This document shows, piece after piece, positions 9,742 through 17,535 of a stretch of DNA of 64,000 nt. The notes under the pieces are model-generated. The model saw only the letters and a list, made by a program, of their open reading frames with translations. It was not told where the DNA came from and ran no database searches. Position numbers and translations under genes: made by a program. The stretch covers positions 186,001-250,000 of the forward strand of contig NZ_RXFS01000009.1 in assembly GCF_003952185.1 (NCBI RefSeq), read 5' to 3'. The stretch comes from Variovorax sp. 679 (lineage in GTDB: Bacteria > Pseudomonadota > Gammaproteobacteria > Burkholderiales > Burkholderiaceae_C). Position 1 is the stretch's first letter; each line of letters begins with the position of its first letter.

Positions 9742-10956
9742 TCAGGCCTCACACCCGACGACCTTGAACTCGACGCGCCGGTCCAGCGCGTCGCTCGCAT
9801 CGTCGGCGCCCGTGCCGACGATGTTCTCCCTGAAGCCCATGCCGGCCTCCCGCAGTTTCTTCGACAGCGGCGGGGCCTCGCCCACCAACCGGGCCTTCAC
9901 GCTGGTCGCGCGCTGCAGCGACAACCGCTCGTTCACCGCCTCCGAACCCGTGCGGCTGGTGTGGCCCGTGACCACCACGCACGAATCGATCTGCGCCGCC
10001 TGCCGCGCGATCTGGCGCAGCCACATCGGATAGGCGGCGCTGATCTTCGGATCGGAAAGGAAGTCGGTCGAACCCGGCTTGAACAGGAACTTCACGCTCA
10101 GGTTGTTGGTTTCGAGCCCCAGCCGCGCGATGGTGCCGAAGGTCTTCTCCGCATCGGCCGTGCGGCCGAGCTGCGACTGCGTCAGATACAGCCCGCTGTA
10201 GATGCGCAGTTGCTGCCCGTCGGGCCGCTTCGACGCTGCCTCGTAGCGGCTCAGCGCCTCGCTCATGCGGCCGGCCTCGTAGGCGGCGGTGGCTTCCTGC
10301 AGCACGGTGGCGGTCGGCAGGCGCTCCAGATACAGCGCGTCTGCCGCCTGGCCGGGCTGCGTTTCGGCAGTGCGGATGTAGCCCTCGACGCCGCGGTCCT
10401 TGCCGTTCACCGGGCTGTCGCGGAAGAAGGCCGTGGGGCGGGTGTCGAGCGAGGCGTCGCTGATGCGCGCCACCGACTGCGCGATCACCACGCCGCTCTT
10501 GATCTCGGTGAGCGCGAGGTTCAGCCGGTAGGGCGAGCCCGAGGCGTCCTTGTCGCGCACCAGCGTGCCGTTGAGCACGTACTGCGCGTTGCCGATCTCG
10601 GTGGCGTTGAAGGGCGACACGGTGAACTGCTTGAACTGCGCCTGCATGCGCTGGACGATGCGCTGCTCGGCCACGCGCGTCACCTCGGTCTGCTGGCCGC
10701 TCGCGCCTTCGAGCAGCGGGTCGATCACGATGCGGCGCTGCGTGAGCGTCGATTCCACCTTGGCCAGGAAGGCCGGCAGCTTCTGCGTCTGCACCATCAG
10801 GTCGTCCACCGCCTGGTTCACGGCCTGGTCGAAGGGCATGGCGTTGCCGGGCGCGGGGCGGTGCGCGCAGGCCGCGGCGAGCACGGCGGCGGCGCACAGC
10901 GCGAACACGCGCAGCGCGAAGCCCGCTCTTTGAATGATGGTGGTCGTCATCAGCAT
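9742..10956 (-). CDS. OmpA-domain lipoprotein with CsgG/LpoB-like region
   Basis: This 404-residue protein has a lipoprotein signal with lipobox LAAAC near residues 26-30. The region at about residues 45-180 (IVIDPLLEG, then QYVLNGTLV) resembles the CsgG/LpoB beta-rich module of envelope lipoproteins. A TPR-like helical stretch follows (EAGRMSEALSRYEAA). The C-terminal OmpA/MotB domain from about residue 285 includes VVVTGHTSRTGSEAVNERLS. It is therefore probably outer-membrane anchored and binds peptidoglycan. The start overlaps the stop of the small secreted protein upstream (ATGCTGATG), so the two are translationally coupled; an alternative start is two codons later. The role is unknown. 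Confidence 0.85.
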   Translation of the reverse strand: MLMTTTIIQRAGFALRVFALCAAAVLAAACAHRPAPGNAMPFDQAVNQAVDDLMVQTQKLPAFLAKVESTLTQRRIVIDPLLEGASGQQTEVTRVAEQRIVQRMQAQFKQFTVSPFNATEIGNAQYVLNGTLVRDKDASGSPYRLNLALTEIKSGVVIAQSVARISDASLDTRPTAFFRDSPVNGKDRGVEGYIRTAETQPGQAADALYLERLPTATVLQEATAAYEAGRMSEALSRYEAASKRPDGQQLRIYSGLYLTQSQLGRTADAEKTFGTIARLGLETNNLSVKFLFKPGSTDFLSDPKISAAYPMWLRQIARQAAQIDSCVVVTGHTSRTGSEAVNERLSLQRATSVKARLVGEAPPLSKKLREAGMGFRENIVGTGADDASDALDRRVEFKVVGCEA

Positions 10957-11357
10957 TGGCTCCTCAATGTCTTCATGTCCTGGTCCGACAGCGGCTCGCC
11001 GACGGCGGCGCGCATGTTGATTTCGCTGCAGCGCTTCGAAGGCGCGGGGCGCGGCGCCGCTGCGGCCTCCCTCTGCACCGGCGGGGGCGACGACGGCACA
11101 GGCGCGGCCGGCTGCGGACGCGCTTTGGCCAACGGCTTCGACTTCGGCGGCGCTTCCTCCGCCTTGTCGGCCTTCTCGGCCTTGCCCGCACCAGGCGGTT
11201 CGGCCGGCTCGCGCGGCACGTTCGCCGACAGGCACGGCGTGCGGCACGGCTTCGCCTCGGCAGCGTCCGCGGCCTGCGCGGGACGACCGTGCAGCGCGAT
11301 CACCGTCGCGACCACCGCCATAGCAAGAAGGGGCGAAGAGCGCGCCGGGTGAATCAT
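10950..11357 (-). CDS. Small secreted Pro/Ala/Lys-rich protein with conserved cysteines
   Basis: This 135-residue protein begins with a cleavable signal peptide (hydrophobic to about residue 29, ending PAQA). The mature part has an N-terminal KPCRTPC motif, a low-complexity Ala/Pro/Lys linker, and a short C-terminal segment with two more cysteines (SKRCSEI and final RSQC). I do not recognise a family. Translational overlap with the downstream OmpA-domain lipoprotein suggests they act together in the periplasm, the linker perhaps spanning distance to the wall. The ATG at 11357 was chosen because it begins exactly at the signal peptide. Confidence 0.65.
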   Translation of the reverse strand: MIHPARSSPLLAMAVVATVIALHGRPAQAADAAEAKPCRTPCLSANVPREPAEPPGAGKAEKADKAEEAPPKSKPLAKARPQPAAPVPSSPPPVQREAAAAPRPAPSKRCSEINMRAAVGEPLSDQDMKTLRSQC

Positions 11358-11492
11358 CAGCCGGCAAATGTAGGTGCGCGAAGGCCGCGCGGCATCTCGC
11401 CAAACGGCCACCCTGCCGAACGGCATAGGCGCGCTGCGTGAAAGCGCTAAGGCGAAAGTGCGCGGGAAGCTACGGGAAAGAGTCCGAAGGGC

Positions 11493-12446
11493 TCAGGGCA
11501 GCCACTGCACGCACATCATCACGAGCGTGAGCGTGACGAGCGCCAGCACCGTCGAGACCGCGACACTGGCCGTCACCAGGTCTTCGGCCGTGCGGTAGCG
11601 CTGCGAGAACAGGAACACGTTGGCGCCGATCGGCAGCGCCGCCGCCACCACCATCACCGTGAGAGGAATGCCGCGCACGCCCAGCAGCCAGCCGATGAGC
11701 GCCACCAGCAGCGGATGCAGCAGGTTCTTCACCAGCGCCTGCACCAGCGCACCGCGCCAGTGCCGGCCGATGGGCGTGAGCGCGAGCGTGATGCCCACCA
11801 TCACCAGCGCGATCGGGCCGAAGGCCTGGCCCAGCAGCTGGATCGGCTTGTCGAGCGCCTCGGGCATGACCAGCCCGGTCTGCGCGAACAGCAGGCCCGC
11901 GATGATCGGCAAGGGCACCGGGTGGATGATGGCGTTGCGCAGCGCGCGCATCACGGTGCGCGCCATCGAGGGGCGCTTCTCGTTGCCGGAGGCACCGGCC
12001 TGCTCGCGCGCCACGGCCAGTTCTAGCACCACGGTGGCGCTGGTCAGCAGCACCAGCGAGTGCAGCGAGATCAGCGTGAGCAGCACCACCATGCCCGCCT
12101 CGCCGTAGGCCAGGCCGATCAGCGCGATGCCGATCATCACGGTGTTGCTGTAGGTGTTGGCCAGCGCGATCACCGCCGCCGTGCGGTTGAACCCGCGCAG
12201 CGCCAGCGTGCCCGCGAACAGCAGGCCGGAGGCGATGAAGTACGCCGCCACCGGCTTCAGGCTCAGCTGCTCGACGTGCACCGTGCTCATGGCACGAAAC
12301 AACAGCGCGGGCGCGAGCAGCAGGAAGATGAGGTGCGAGAGATCCTTCACCGCGCCGCCGCCGATCCAGCGCCGCTTGCCGGCCAGATAGCCCGCGCCGA
12401 TGAGCACGACCACGGGCACGAGCGAGGAGATGACGAAGGAATTCAC
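11493..12446 (-). CDS. AEC-family transporter (auxin efflux carrier type)
   Basis: This 317-residue integral membrane protein has about ten hydrophobic helices and the two-half organisation of the AEC (auxin efflux carrier/malonate carrier) family. N-terminal VVLIGAGYLAGKRRWI and the mid-protein FNRTAAVIALANTYSNTVMIGIALIGLAYGE (only partly conserved) are typical. Bacterial members export or import small organic acids; the substrate here cannot be read. It lies 49 bases downstream of the TonB receptor gene on the same strand and could be read through from it. Confidence 0.88.
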   Translation of the reverse strand: MNSFVISSLVPVVVLIGAGYLAGKRRWIGGGAVKDLSHLIFLLLAPALLFRAMSTVHVEQLSLKPVAAYFIASGLLFAGTLALRGFNRTAAVIALANTYSNTVMIGIALIGLAYGEAGMVVLLTLISLHSLVLLTSATVVLELAVAREQAGASGNEKRPSMARTVMRALRNAIIHPVPLPIIAGLLFAQTGLVMPEALDKPIQLLGQAFGPIALVMVGITLALTPIGRHWRGALVQALVKNLLHPLLVALIGWLLGVRGIPLTVMVVAAALPIGANVFLFSQRYRTAEDLVTASVAVSTVLALVTLTLVMMCVQWLP

Positions 12447-12495
12447 CCGGCGAGGATAGCCCAGGGGCTTCCGCCGCCCTCTCCTGCGCTCATGC

Positions 12496-14595
12496 TCAGA
12501 AGGTCACGCGCAGGCCGACCTTCAGCGATCGTCCCGGCAGCGGTGCGTTCGGATACACCGTCGTCGTCAGGATCGAGGTCGCGCTGTAGGCCAGCTTGTT
12601 GGTGATGTTGTCCATGCGCGCGTACCAGGTGAGGTTGGCGCGCTGCACCTTCATGCGGTAGGTGATGGCCGCGTTCCACAGCGTGTAGGCATCGGTCTCG
12701 CGCGCGCCCACCGAGGGCACGCGGCGCTGGGCAGCGTTGTAGTCGAAGCCAAGGCGCGCGCCCCACGGGCCGTTGGCATAGGCCAGCGTCGCGCCCAGGC
12801 GCAGCGGTGCGATGCGCGGCAGCGGCTCGCCGGTGTCGAGGTTCTTCGCGCGCACGATGTCGCCGCGCCACTCCAGGTCGAGCGTGCCCGCATCGCCCAT
12901 GCGCGCGAAGCCGTCGGAACCCAGCAGGCGCAGGTTGCCGTTGGCCTCGATGCCGGTGAAGCGCGCGCGCACGCCGCCGTAGACGTACTCCGCCAGCGTG
13001 TCGGTGGCACCGGCCTCGGCCACATTGCCTTCCCCGTCGAGGTTGCGCCCCGATGCCGTCAGGCCGATGTAGTTGCTGAAGCGCGTGACGTAGGCGTTCA
13101 CGCGGGCCGTGTTGGGGCCCGACTTCCATTGGGCGCCCAGGTCGAATCCGGTCGACTTTTCCTTCTTCAGGTTCGGGTCGCCCACCTCCCACGCGCCAGT
13201 CGCCACGTGGGGGCCGTTGGCCAGCAGTTCGTAGTCCTTGGGCGCGCGCTCGGTGTAGGCCAGGTTCGAGGTCAGCTGCCACTGCGGCGCGAGGTTGACC
13301 AGCGCACCGAGTGCCGCGCTGTGCGGATTGAAGGTGCGCTCGCCGATGGCGAAGCGCGTGACCGTCGGATCTTCCGGATAGCCCAGCGAGCGGATGCGAA
13401 CCTGCTCGGTGCGCGCGCCGAAGCTCAGGCGGCCCCAGGAGGTGCCGTACTCCTCGAACAGGAACAGCGCGTTGGTGCGCGTGCGGCTGTGCGGCGCGAA
13501 GGCTTCCTCGCCGTCGGCGGCGAAGCGGTTGGTCTCGCTGCTGAAGCCGACCAGGCCCTCGAAGTTGCCGATCTTCTGGTGGCGCGCCTCGATGCGCAGG
13601 TCGTTGCTCATGTTCGAGAAGGTGGTGCCGGGCGTGCTGCCTTCGAACTCGGTGTGGCGGTAGTCGGTGTGGCTGAGCTTCGCGTGGATGCTGCTGATGA
13701 AGCCGCCCGGGCGCCACTCGCCCTCGAGCGCGTAGCGGTCGGACTTCATGCGGATGGTGACGTCGTCTTCCGCCACCGTGCCGTAGTTGCTGCGGTAGGT
13801 GCTGACCGAGGCGCCGATGTAGCCCTGGTCGAAGAACACCGTGCCGCCGAGCGCGCCGCCATGAGCCTCGTTGGCCGAGTTGCAGATCTTGCGTGCCGTC
13901 CAGGGCGAGCCGGGCTTGTTGCACTCGAGGGTGATCGGCACCGAGACGTCCTTGGAGTCGCGGTTGAAGGCATCGACGTGCACCGCGACGCGGTCGTTGC
14001 CGCCTTCGAGCACCACGCCGCCGTTCTTTTCCTTGTTGCCGGTGGAATAGCCCAGGTCGGCGCGACCACCGAAGCCGTTGAGCGGCTCCGAAGGAATGCG
14101 GTTGTCGATCACGTTGACCACGCCGCCGACGGCGCTGCCGCCGTACTGCAGCGCCGACGGGCCGCGCAGCACCTCGATGCGCTCGGTGACCAGTGAGTCG
14201 ACGGGCACGGCATGGTCGTAGCTCAGTGACGAAGCATCGGGCGCGGCGCCGCCGTTCTGCAGGATGCGGATGCGGTCGCCGTCCTGGCCTCGGATGATCG
14301 GGCGGCTGGCATTGGGGCCGAAGTAGCTGCTGCTCACGCCGGGCACGTTGTCGAGCGTCTGGCCGAGGGTCGATTCGGAGCGCAGCAGCAGCTTGTCGCC
14401 CGACAGCGTGGTGGTCGGCGCGATCAGGTCGCTGGCGCCGAGCGGATTGCCGGTGACGGTGACCTCGCGCAGGCTGGCAGGGTCAGCGGGTTGGGCCTGG
14501 GCGGCATCGGGCGCCTGCGTCTGGGCCATGCTTGCGAAGGAGGCAAGCGAAAGAACGGCAACGCCGATGGCGTTGCGACGGAAATTGGGAGTCAT
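12496..14595 (-). CDS. TonB-dependent outer-membrane receptor, ZnuD-like
   Basis: This 699-residue protein has a signal peptide (ending ASMAQ), a TonB-box-like REVTVTGN near residue 44, a plug domain with NASRPIIRGQDGDRIRILQNG and IEVLRGPSALQYGGSAVGG, and a beta barrel ending in a C-terminal Phe (LRVTF). The plug sequence DASSLSYDHAVPVDSL is the form seen in zinc receptors of the ZnuD group, so zinc uptake is the best guess. An extracellular loop has a Cys pair (ITLECN...KICN). The ATG at 14595 matches the signal peptide; a longer upstream frame is not coding. The neighbour upstream encodes a His-rich membrane protein, which supports a metal role. Confidence 0.88.
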   Translation of the reverse strand: MTPNFRRNAIGVAVLSLASFASMAQTQAPDAAQAQPADPASLREVTVTGNPLGASDLIAPTTTLSGDKLLLRSESTLGQTLDNVPGVSSSYFGPNASRPIIRGQDGDRIRILQNGGAAPDASSLSYDHAVPVDSLVTERIEVLRGPSALQYGGSAVGGVVNVIDNRIPSEPLNGFGGRADLGYSTGNKEKNGGVVLEGGNDRVAVHVDAFNRDSKDVSVPITLECNKPGSPWTARKICNSANEAHGGALGGTVFFDQGYIGASVSTYRSNYGTVAEDDVTIRMKSDRYALEGEWRPGGFISSIHAKLSHTDYRHTEFEGSTPGTTFSNMSNDLRIEARHQKIGNFEGLVGFSSETNRFAADGEEAFAPHSRTRTNALFLFEEYGTSWGRLSFGARTEQVRIRSLGYPEDPTVTRFAIGERTFNPHSAALGALVNLAPQWQLTSNLAYTERAPKDYELLANGPHVATGAWEVGDPNLKKEKSTGFDLGAQWKSGPNTARVNAYVTRFSNYIGLTASGRNLDGEGNVAEAGATDTLAEYVYGGVRARFTGIEANGNLRLLGSDGFARMGDAGTLDLEWRGDIVRAKNLDTGEPLPRIAPLRLGATLAYANGPWGARLGFDYNAAQRRVPSVGARETDAYTLWNAAITYRMKVQRANLTWYARMDNITNKLAYSATSILTTTVYPNAPLPGRSLKVGLRVTF

Positions 14596-14674
14596 GAATG
14601 GACACTCGGTGAATCGGGGGACGACCGACCGCCACCGCGCGCGAAGCGGGTGCAGCGATCGGGACACGGGGGAT

Positions 14675-15055
14675 TCAGCGAGAGGAAGGCGGGCCGCGCG
14701 CGTCGAACAGCGCGACCCAGCGGGCGATGGCCTCGCCCTGCAGGAAGGCAAAGGTGGCCGACGGCAGCAGCATCGGCAGCACCACCAGCGGCACGCCGGG
14801 CGCGGCGGAGCCGTGGGAGAGCTGGTCGTACAGCCGGCACTCGGCGTCGGTGTGATCGCCGAACAGGCTGGCCAGGTGGTGGCCCGCATGCTTGTGCGCA
14901 ACGTGCGCGGCCTGCTCAGCCGCGGCCGGCAGGCCCGGCACGTGCAGCGCGCGGTGCATCAGCCCCAGCGTGCCCGCGAACCACAGCGCGACCGCCAGCG
15001 CGAACACGAGCGCGCGGGTCGGGCGGGTGCGGTGCTGGCGGATGGCTGGGTGCAC
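14675..15055 (-). CDS. Small His-rich membrane protein, putative metal-related partner of the receptor
   Basis: This 126-residue protein has one N-terminal hydrophobic helix (about residues 14-33), then a His-rich stretch with HRALH, HVAHKHAGHH, GDHTDAEC and LSHG, and a second hydrophobic segment near residues 84-103. The His/Cys cluster would lie in the periplasm and could bind zinc or copper. The layout recalls DUF2946-type envelope proteins found near metal receptors. I do not claim that family. It lies 27 bases after msrA and 79 bases before the TonB receptor on the same strand. Confidence 0.65.
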   Translation of the reverse strand: MHPAIRQHRTRPTRALVFALAVALWFAGTLGLMHRALHVPGLPAAAEQAAHVAHKHAGHHLASLFGDHTDAECRLYDQLSHGSAAPGVPLVVLPMLLPSATFAFLQGEAIARWVALFDARGPPSSR

Positions 15056-15082
15056 AGAGAGAGAGCGGGTATCGCTGGCCGG

Positions 15083-15634
15083 TCAGGCCTTGAGGCGCGA
15101 GGCGAAGGTCTTCTGGAACTTCTCGACCTTCGGGCCCACGACGAACGCGCAGTAGCCCTGGTTCGGGTTGTTCAGGAAGTAGTCCTGGTGGTAGGCCTCG
15201 GCCGCCGAGTAGTTGGCAAGCGGCGCCACCTCGGTCACGACGGGCGAGCGGTAGGTCTTGCTGGCCTCGATCTCGCGGATGACATCCTCGGCCACCTGCT
15301 TCTGGGCGTCGCTGATGTAGTAGATGCCGCTGCGGTACTGCGTGCCGACATCGTTGCCCTGGCGGTTGAGCGTGGTCGGGTCGTGCACGACGAAGAAGAT
15401 CTCGAGGATTTCGCGCAGGCTGATCTGCGCCGGGTCGAATTCGAGCTTCACCACCTCGGCATGGCCGGTGCGGCCGGTGCAGACCTGCTCGTAGCTCGGG
15501 TTGACGACCTGGCCGTTGCAGTAGCCCGATTCCACGTCCAGCACGCCCTGGACGCGGTCGAACACCGCCTCGGTGCACCAGAAGCAGCCACCGCCCAAAA
15601 CGATGGTTTCGGTGGACGACGATGAAGTGGACAT
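15083..15634 (-). CDS. msrA: Peptide methionine-S-sulfoxide reductase
   Basis: MsrA repairs methionine-S-sulfoxide in oxidised proteins using thioredoxin. The 183-residue protein carries the catalytic motif GGGCFWC with Cys17, the TGHAEVV segment and the YRSGIYY block of the family. The length is that of the compact cytosolic form, and no MsrB domain is fused. The start at 15634 is immediately upstream of the Ser-rich N-terminus, which is followed by TIVLGGGCFWC. It is divergent from the TetR gene, with 102 bases between, and may be the first gene of msrA/His-rich/TonB receptor. Confidence 0.97.
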   Translation of the reverse strand: MSTSSSSTETIVLGGGCFWCTEAVFDRVQGVLDVESGYCNGQVVNPSYEQVCTGRTGHAEVVKLEFDPAQISLREILEIFFVVHDPTTLNRQGNDVGTQYRSGIYYISDAQKQVAEDVIREIEASKTYRSPVVTEVAPLANYSAAEAYHQDYFLNNPNQGYCAFVVGPKVEKFQKTFASRLKA

Positions 15635-15683
15635 GGTGCGACTCCGGCGGAGGTTGAAAAGACGAACCCGATATTGTCGCGGC

Positions 15684-15712
15684 TTGACGTGACGGATGCC
15701 GGTCACTACATT
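15684..15712 (+). promoter_or_regulatory. Sigma-70 promoter of the TetR gene
   Basis: A -35 TTGACG (15684-15689) and -10 TACATT (15707-15712) are separated by exactly 17 bases, 25 bases before the ATG of the TetR regulator. An inverted repeat, GTGAC (15689-15693) and GTCAC (15702-15706), lies between the hexamers. That is the usual place for a TetR-type autorepression operator. Confidence 0.65.
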
Positions 15713-15736
15713 ACTAACCCGCGAGTCATTAACACC

Positions 15737-16459
15737 ATGTCCACGCCCCGTTCCTTCGTCGACAAGATCTGCCCGGTACGCGCCAAGCGCGAACGGCGGA
15801 AGGAGGCGCGCCCCGGCGAACTGCTGGCCGCGGCTCTCGACCTGTTCGTCGAAAAAGGCTTTGCCGCCACCCGCTCCGAGGAGGTCGCGGCCCGCGCGGG
15901 CGTCTCCAAGGGCACCCTCTTTCTCTACTTCCCGAGCAAGGAAGAGCTGTTCAAGGCCGTGGTCATGGAGAACCTCGGCGGCCGTTTCACGGAGTGGAAT
16001 GCCGAATTCGAGGCCTTCGAGGGCACCACGGCCGACATGCTGCGCTACTGCATGAACGTGTGGTGGGAGCGCGTCGGCAAGACACAGGCCTCGGGCCTGA
16101 CCAAGCTCATGATGAGCGAGGGCTCCAACTTTCCCGACCTGGCGGAGTTCTACCGCCGCGAGGTGGTCCGCCCCGGCCACGAGCTGCTGCGGCGCATCTT
16201 CCAGCGCGGCATCGACAGCGGCGAGTTCGCGCCGATGGACGTCGACCACGCGATCTACTCGGTGGTGGCGCCCATGGTCTTCCTCATGCTCTGGAAGCAC
16301 TCTGCCATGGTCTGCGTCGACGGCGTCGCGGCGCTCGAGCCCGAAAAATACCTGTCCACCCAGGCCGAGGTGGTGATCAACGGGCTCAGCGTGCGCCCCG
16401 GAATGCCGGGCGAACCGGGGGTGTCATCGGCGGCACCTAAAATTGAAGGTTTGTCCTGA
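15737..16459 (+). CDS. TetR/AcrR-family transcriptional regulator
   Basis: This 240-residue regulator has an N-terminal TetR helix-turn-helix (LLAAALDLFVEKGF, then VAARAGVSKGTLFLYFPSKEELF at about residues 52-75) and an all-helical ligand domain with an AcrR-type C-terminal half (GLTKLMMSEGSNFPDLAEFYRREVV). It probably represses itself through the inverted repeat between its promoter hexamers and may also control genes downstream, notably the TolC-family channel four genes on. The ATG at 15737 lies just downstream of the promoter; the longer in-frame version would run through it. A TAAAAT -10-like element at 16438-16443 near its 3' end may start a transcript for the next gene. Confidence 0.93.
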   Translation: MSTPRSFVDKICPVRAKRERRKEARPGELLAAALDLFVEKGFAATRSEEVAARAGVSKGTLFLYFPSKEELFKAVVMENLGGRFTEWNAEFEAFEGTTADMLRYCMNVWWERVGKTQASGLTKLMMSEGSNFPDLAEFYRREVVRPGHELLRRIFQRGIDSGEFAPMDVDHAIYSVVAPMVFLMLWKHSAMVCVDGVAALEPEKYLSTQAEVVINGLSVRPGMPGEPGVSSAAPKIEGLS

Positions 16460-16480
16460 GCCCACAAGGAAAGCCACGCC

Positions 16481-17158
16481 ATGAACCCCACCCCCACCCT
16501 CGAGCGCTTGCGCTTCAACATGATCGAGCAGCAGATCCGTCCCTGGGACGTGCTCGAAACCGACATCCTCGAGCTGCTGGCCGAAATCCACCGTGAAGAC
16601 TACGTGCCGGACGCGCACCGCACCCTGTCCTTCTTCGACATGGAACTGCCGCTGCTCGACGGCTCCGTGCCCGGCGAGATCATGCTGTCGCCCAAGGTCG
16701 AGGCCCGCACGCTGCAGGACCTGCACATCCAGAAGCACGAATCGGTGCTCGAGATCGGCACCGGCTCCGGCTTCATGGCCGCCCTGCTCGGCGCACGCGC
16801 CGCCCAGGTGCTCTCCCTCGAAATCAACCCCGTGCTGGCAGCCCGCGCCGCCGAGACGCTGCGCCAGAACGGCGTGACCAACGTCGAAGTGCGCAACGCC
16901 GACGGCGCCGTGCCCCTGACCAGCGGCCCGAGCTTCGACGTCATCGTGCTCAGCGGCTCGGTCGCGCGCATTCCGCAGAACCTGCTGGGTTCGCTCAAGG
17001 TCGGCGGCCGTCTCTCGGCCATCGTGGGCGAAGAGCCGATGATGCGCGCCCACTTCGTCACCCGCACCAGCGAAAGCAAGTGGGAAACGATCCAGCCCTG
17101 GGACACGATGGCCCCGCGCCTGCTGAACTTCCCCGAGCCCTCGCGCTTCTCGTTCTGA
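16481..17158 (+). CDS. pcm: Protein-L-isoaspartate O-methyltransferase family protein
   Basis: This 225-residue SAM-dependent methyltransferase has motif I VLEIGTGSGFMAALLG near residues 87-102 and motif post-I LSLEINP. The family repairs isoaspartyl residues in aged proteins. The N-terminal block (NMIEQQIRPWDV) and GEIMLSPKVEART match the betaproteobacterial PCMT-like group, but the canonical substrate motif of E. coli Pcm is not clearly present. The substrate could therefore differ. It stands in the conserved order TetR, pcm, rhodanese, TolC. Confidence 0.88.
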   Translation: MNPTPTLERLRFNMIEQQIRPWDVLETDILELLAEIHREDYVPDAHRTLSFFDMELPLLDGSVPGEIMLSPKVEARTLQDLHIQKHESVLEIGTGSGFMAALLGARAAQVLSLEINPVLAARAAETLRQNGVTNVEVRNADGAVPLTSGPSFDVIVLSGSVARIPQNLLGSLKVGGRLSAIVGEEPMMRAHFVTRTSESKWETIQPWDTMAPRLLNFPEPSRFSF

Positions 17159-17177
17159 GCAGACGGTTGACCGAAGC

Positions 17178-17513
17178 ATGATCGACCAAGTCCGCCCCGC
17201 CGACCTCGCCGCCTGGTTCGCCCACAACGCCGACGCCGCCCCCGTGCTGCTCGACGTGCGCGAACCCTGGGAACTGCAGACGGCAAGCGTCGTGCCCCAG
17301 GGCTTCACCCTGGTGGCGATTCCGATGAACGAGATCCCCGGGCGGCTGGCCGAGCTGAACGACGGCCAGCGCATCGCTTGCCTGTGCCATCACGGAGCGC
17401 GCAGCCAGCGCGTGGCCGCCTTCCTGAACCAGAACGGCTTTGACCAGCTCGCCAACGTGGCGGGCGGCATCGACGCCTGGTCCTCGCACGACCCTACGGT
17501 CCCGCGCTACTGA
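17178..17513 (+). CDS. Single-domain rhodanese
   Basis: This 111-residue protein is a single rhodanese domain of GlpE size. The catalytic loop CHHGARSQ contains Cys70, and the N-terminal LLDVREPWE is the CH2A motif. It can carry a persulphide in sulphur transfer. It lies 19 bases after pcm and 22 bases before the TolC-family gene, so it is probably within the same operon. The physiological partner is unknown. Confidence 0.93.
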   Translation: MIDQVRPADLAAWFAHNADAAPVLLDVREPWELQTASVVPQGFTLVAIPMNEIPGRLAELNDGQRIACLCHHGARSQRVAAFLNQNGFDQLANVAGGIDAWSSHDPTVPRY

Positions 17514-17535
17514 TTCTTTCCCTCAAGGACGTTCA

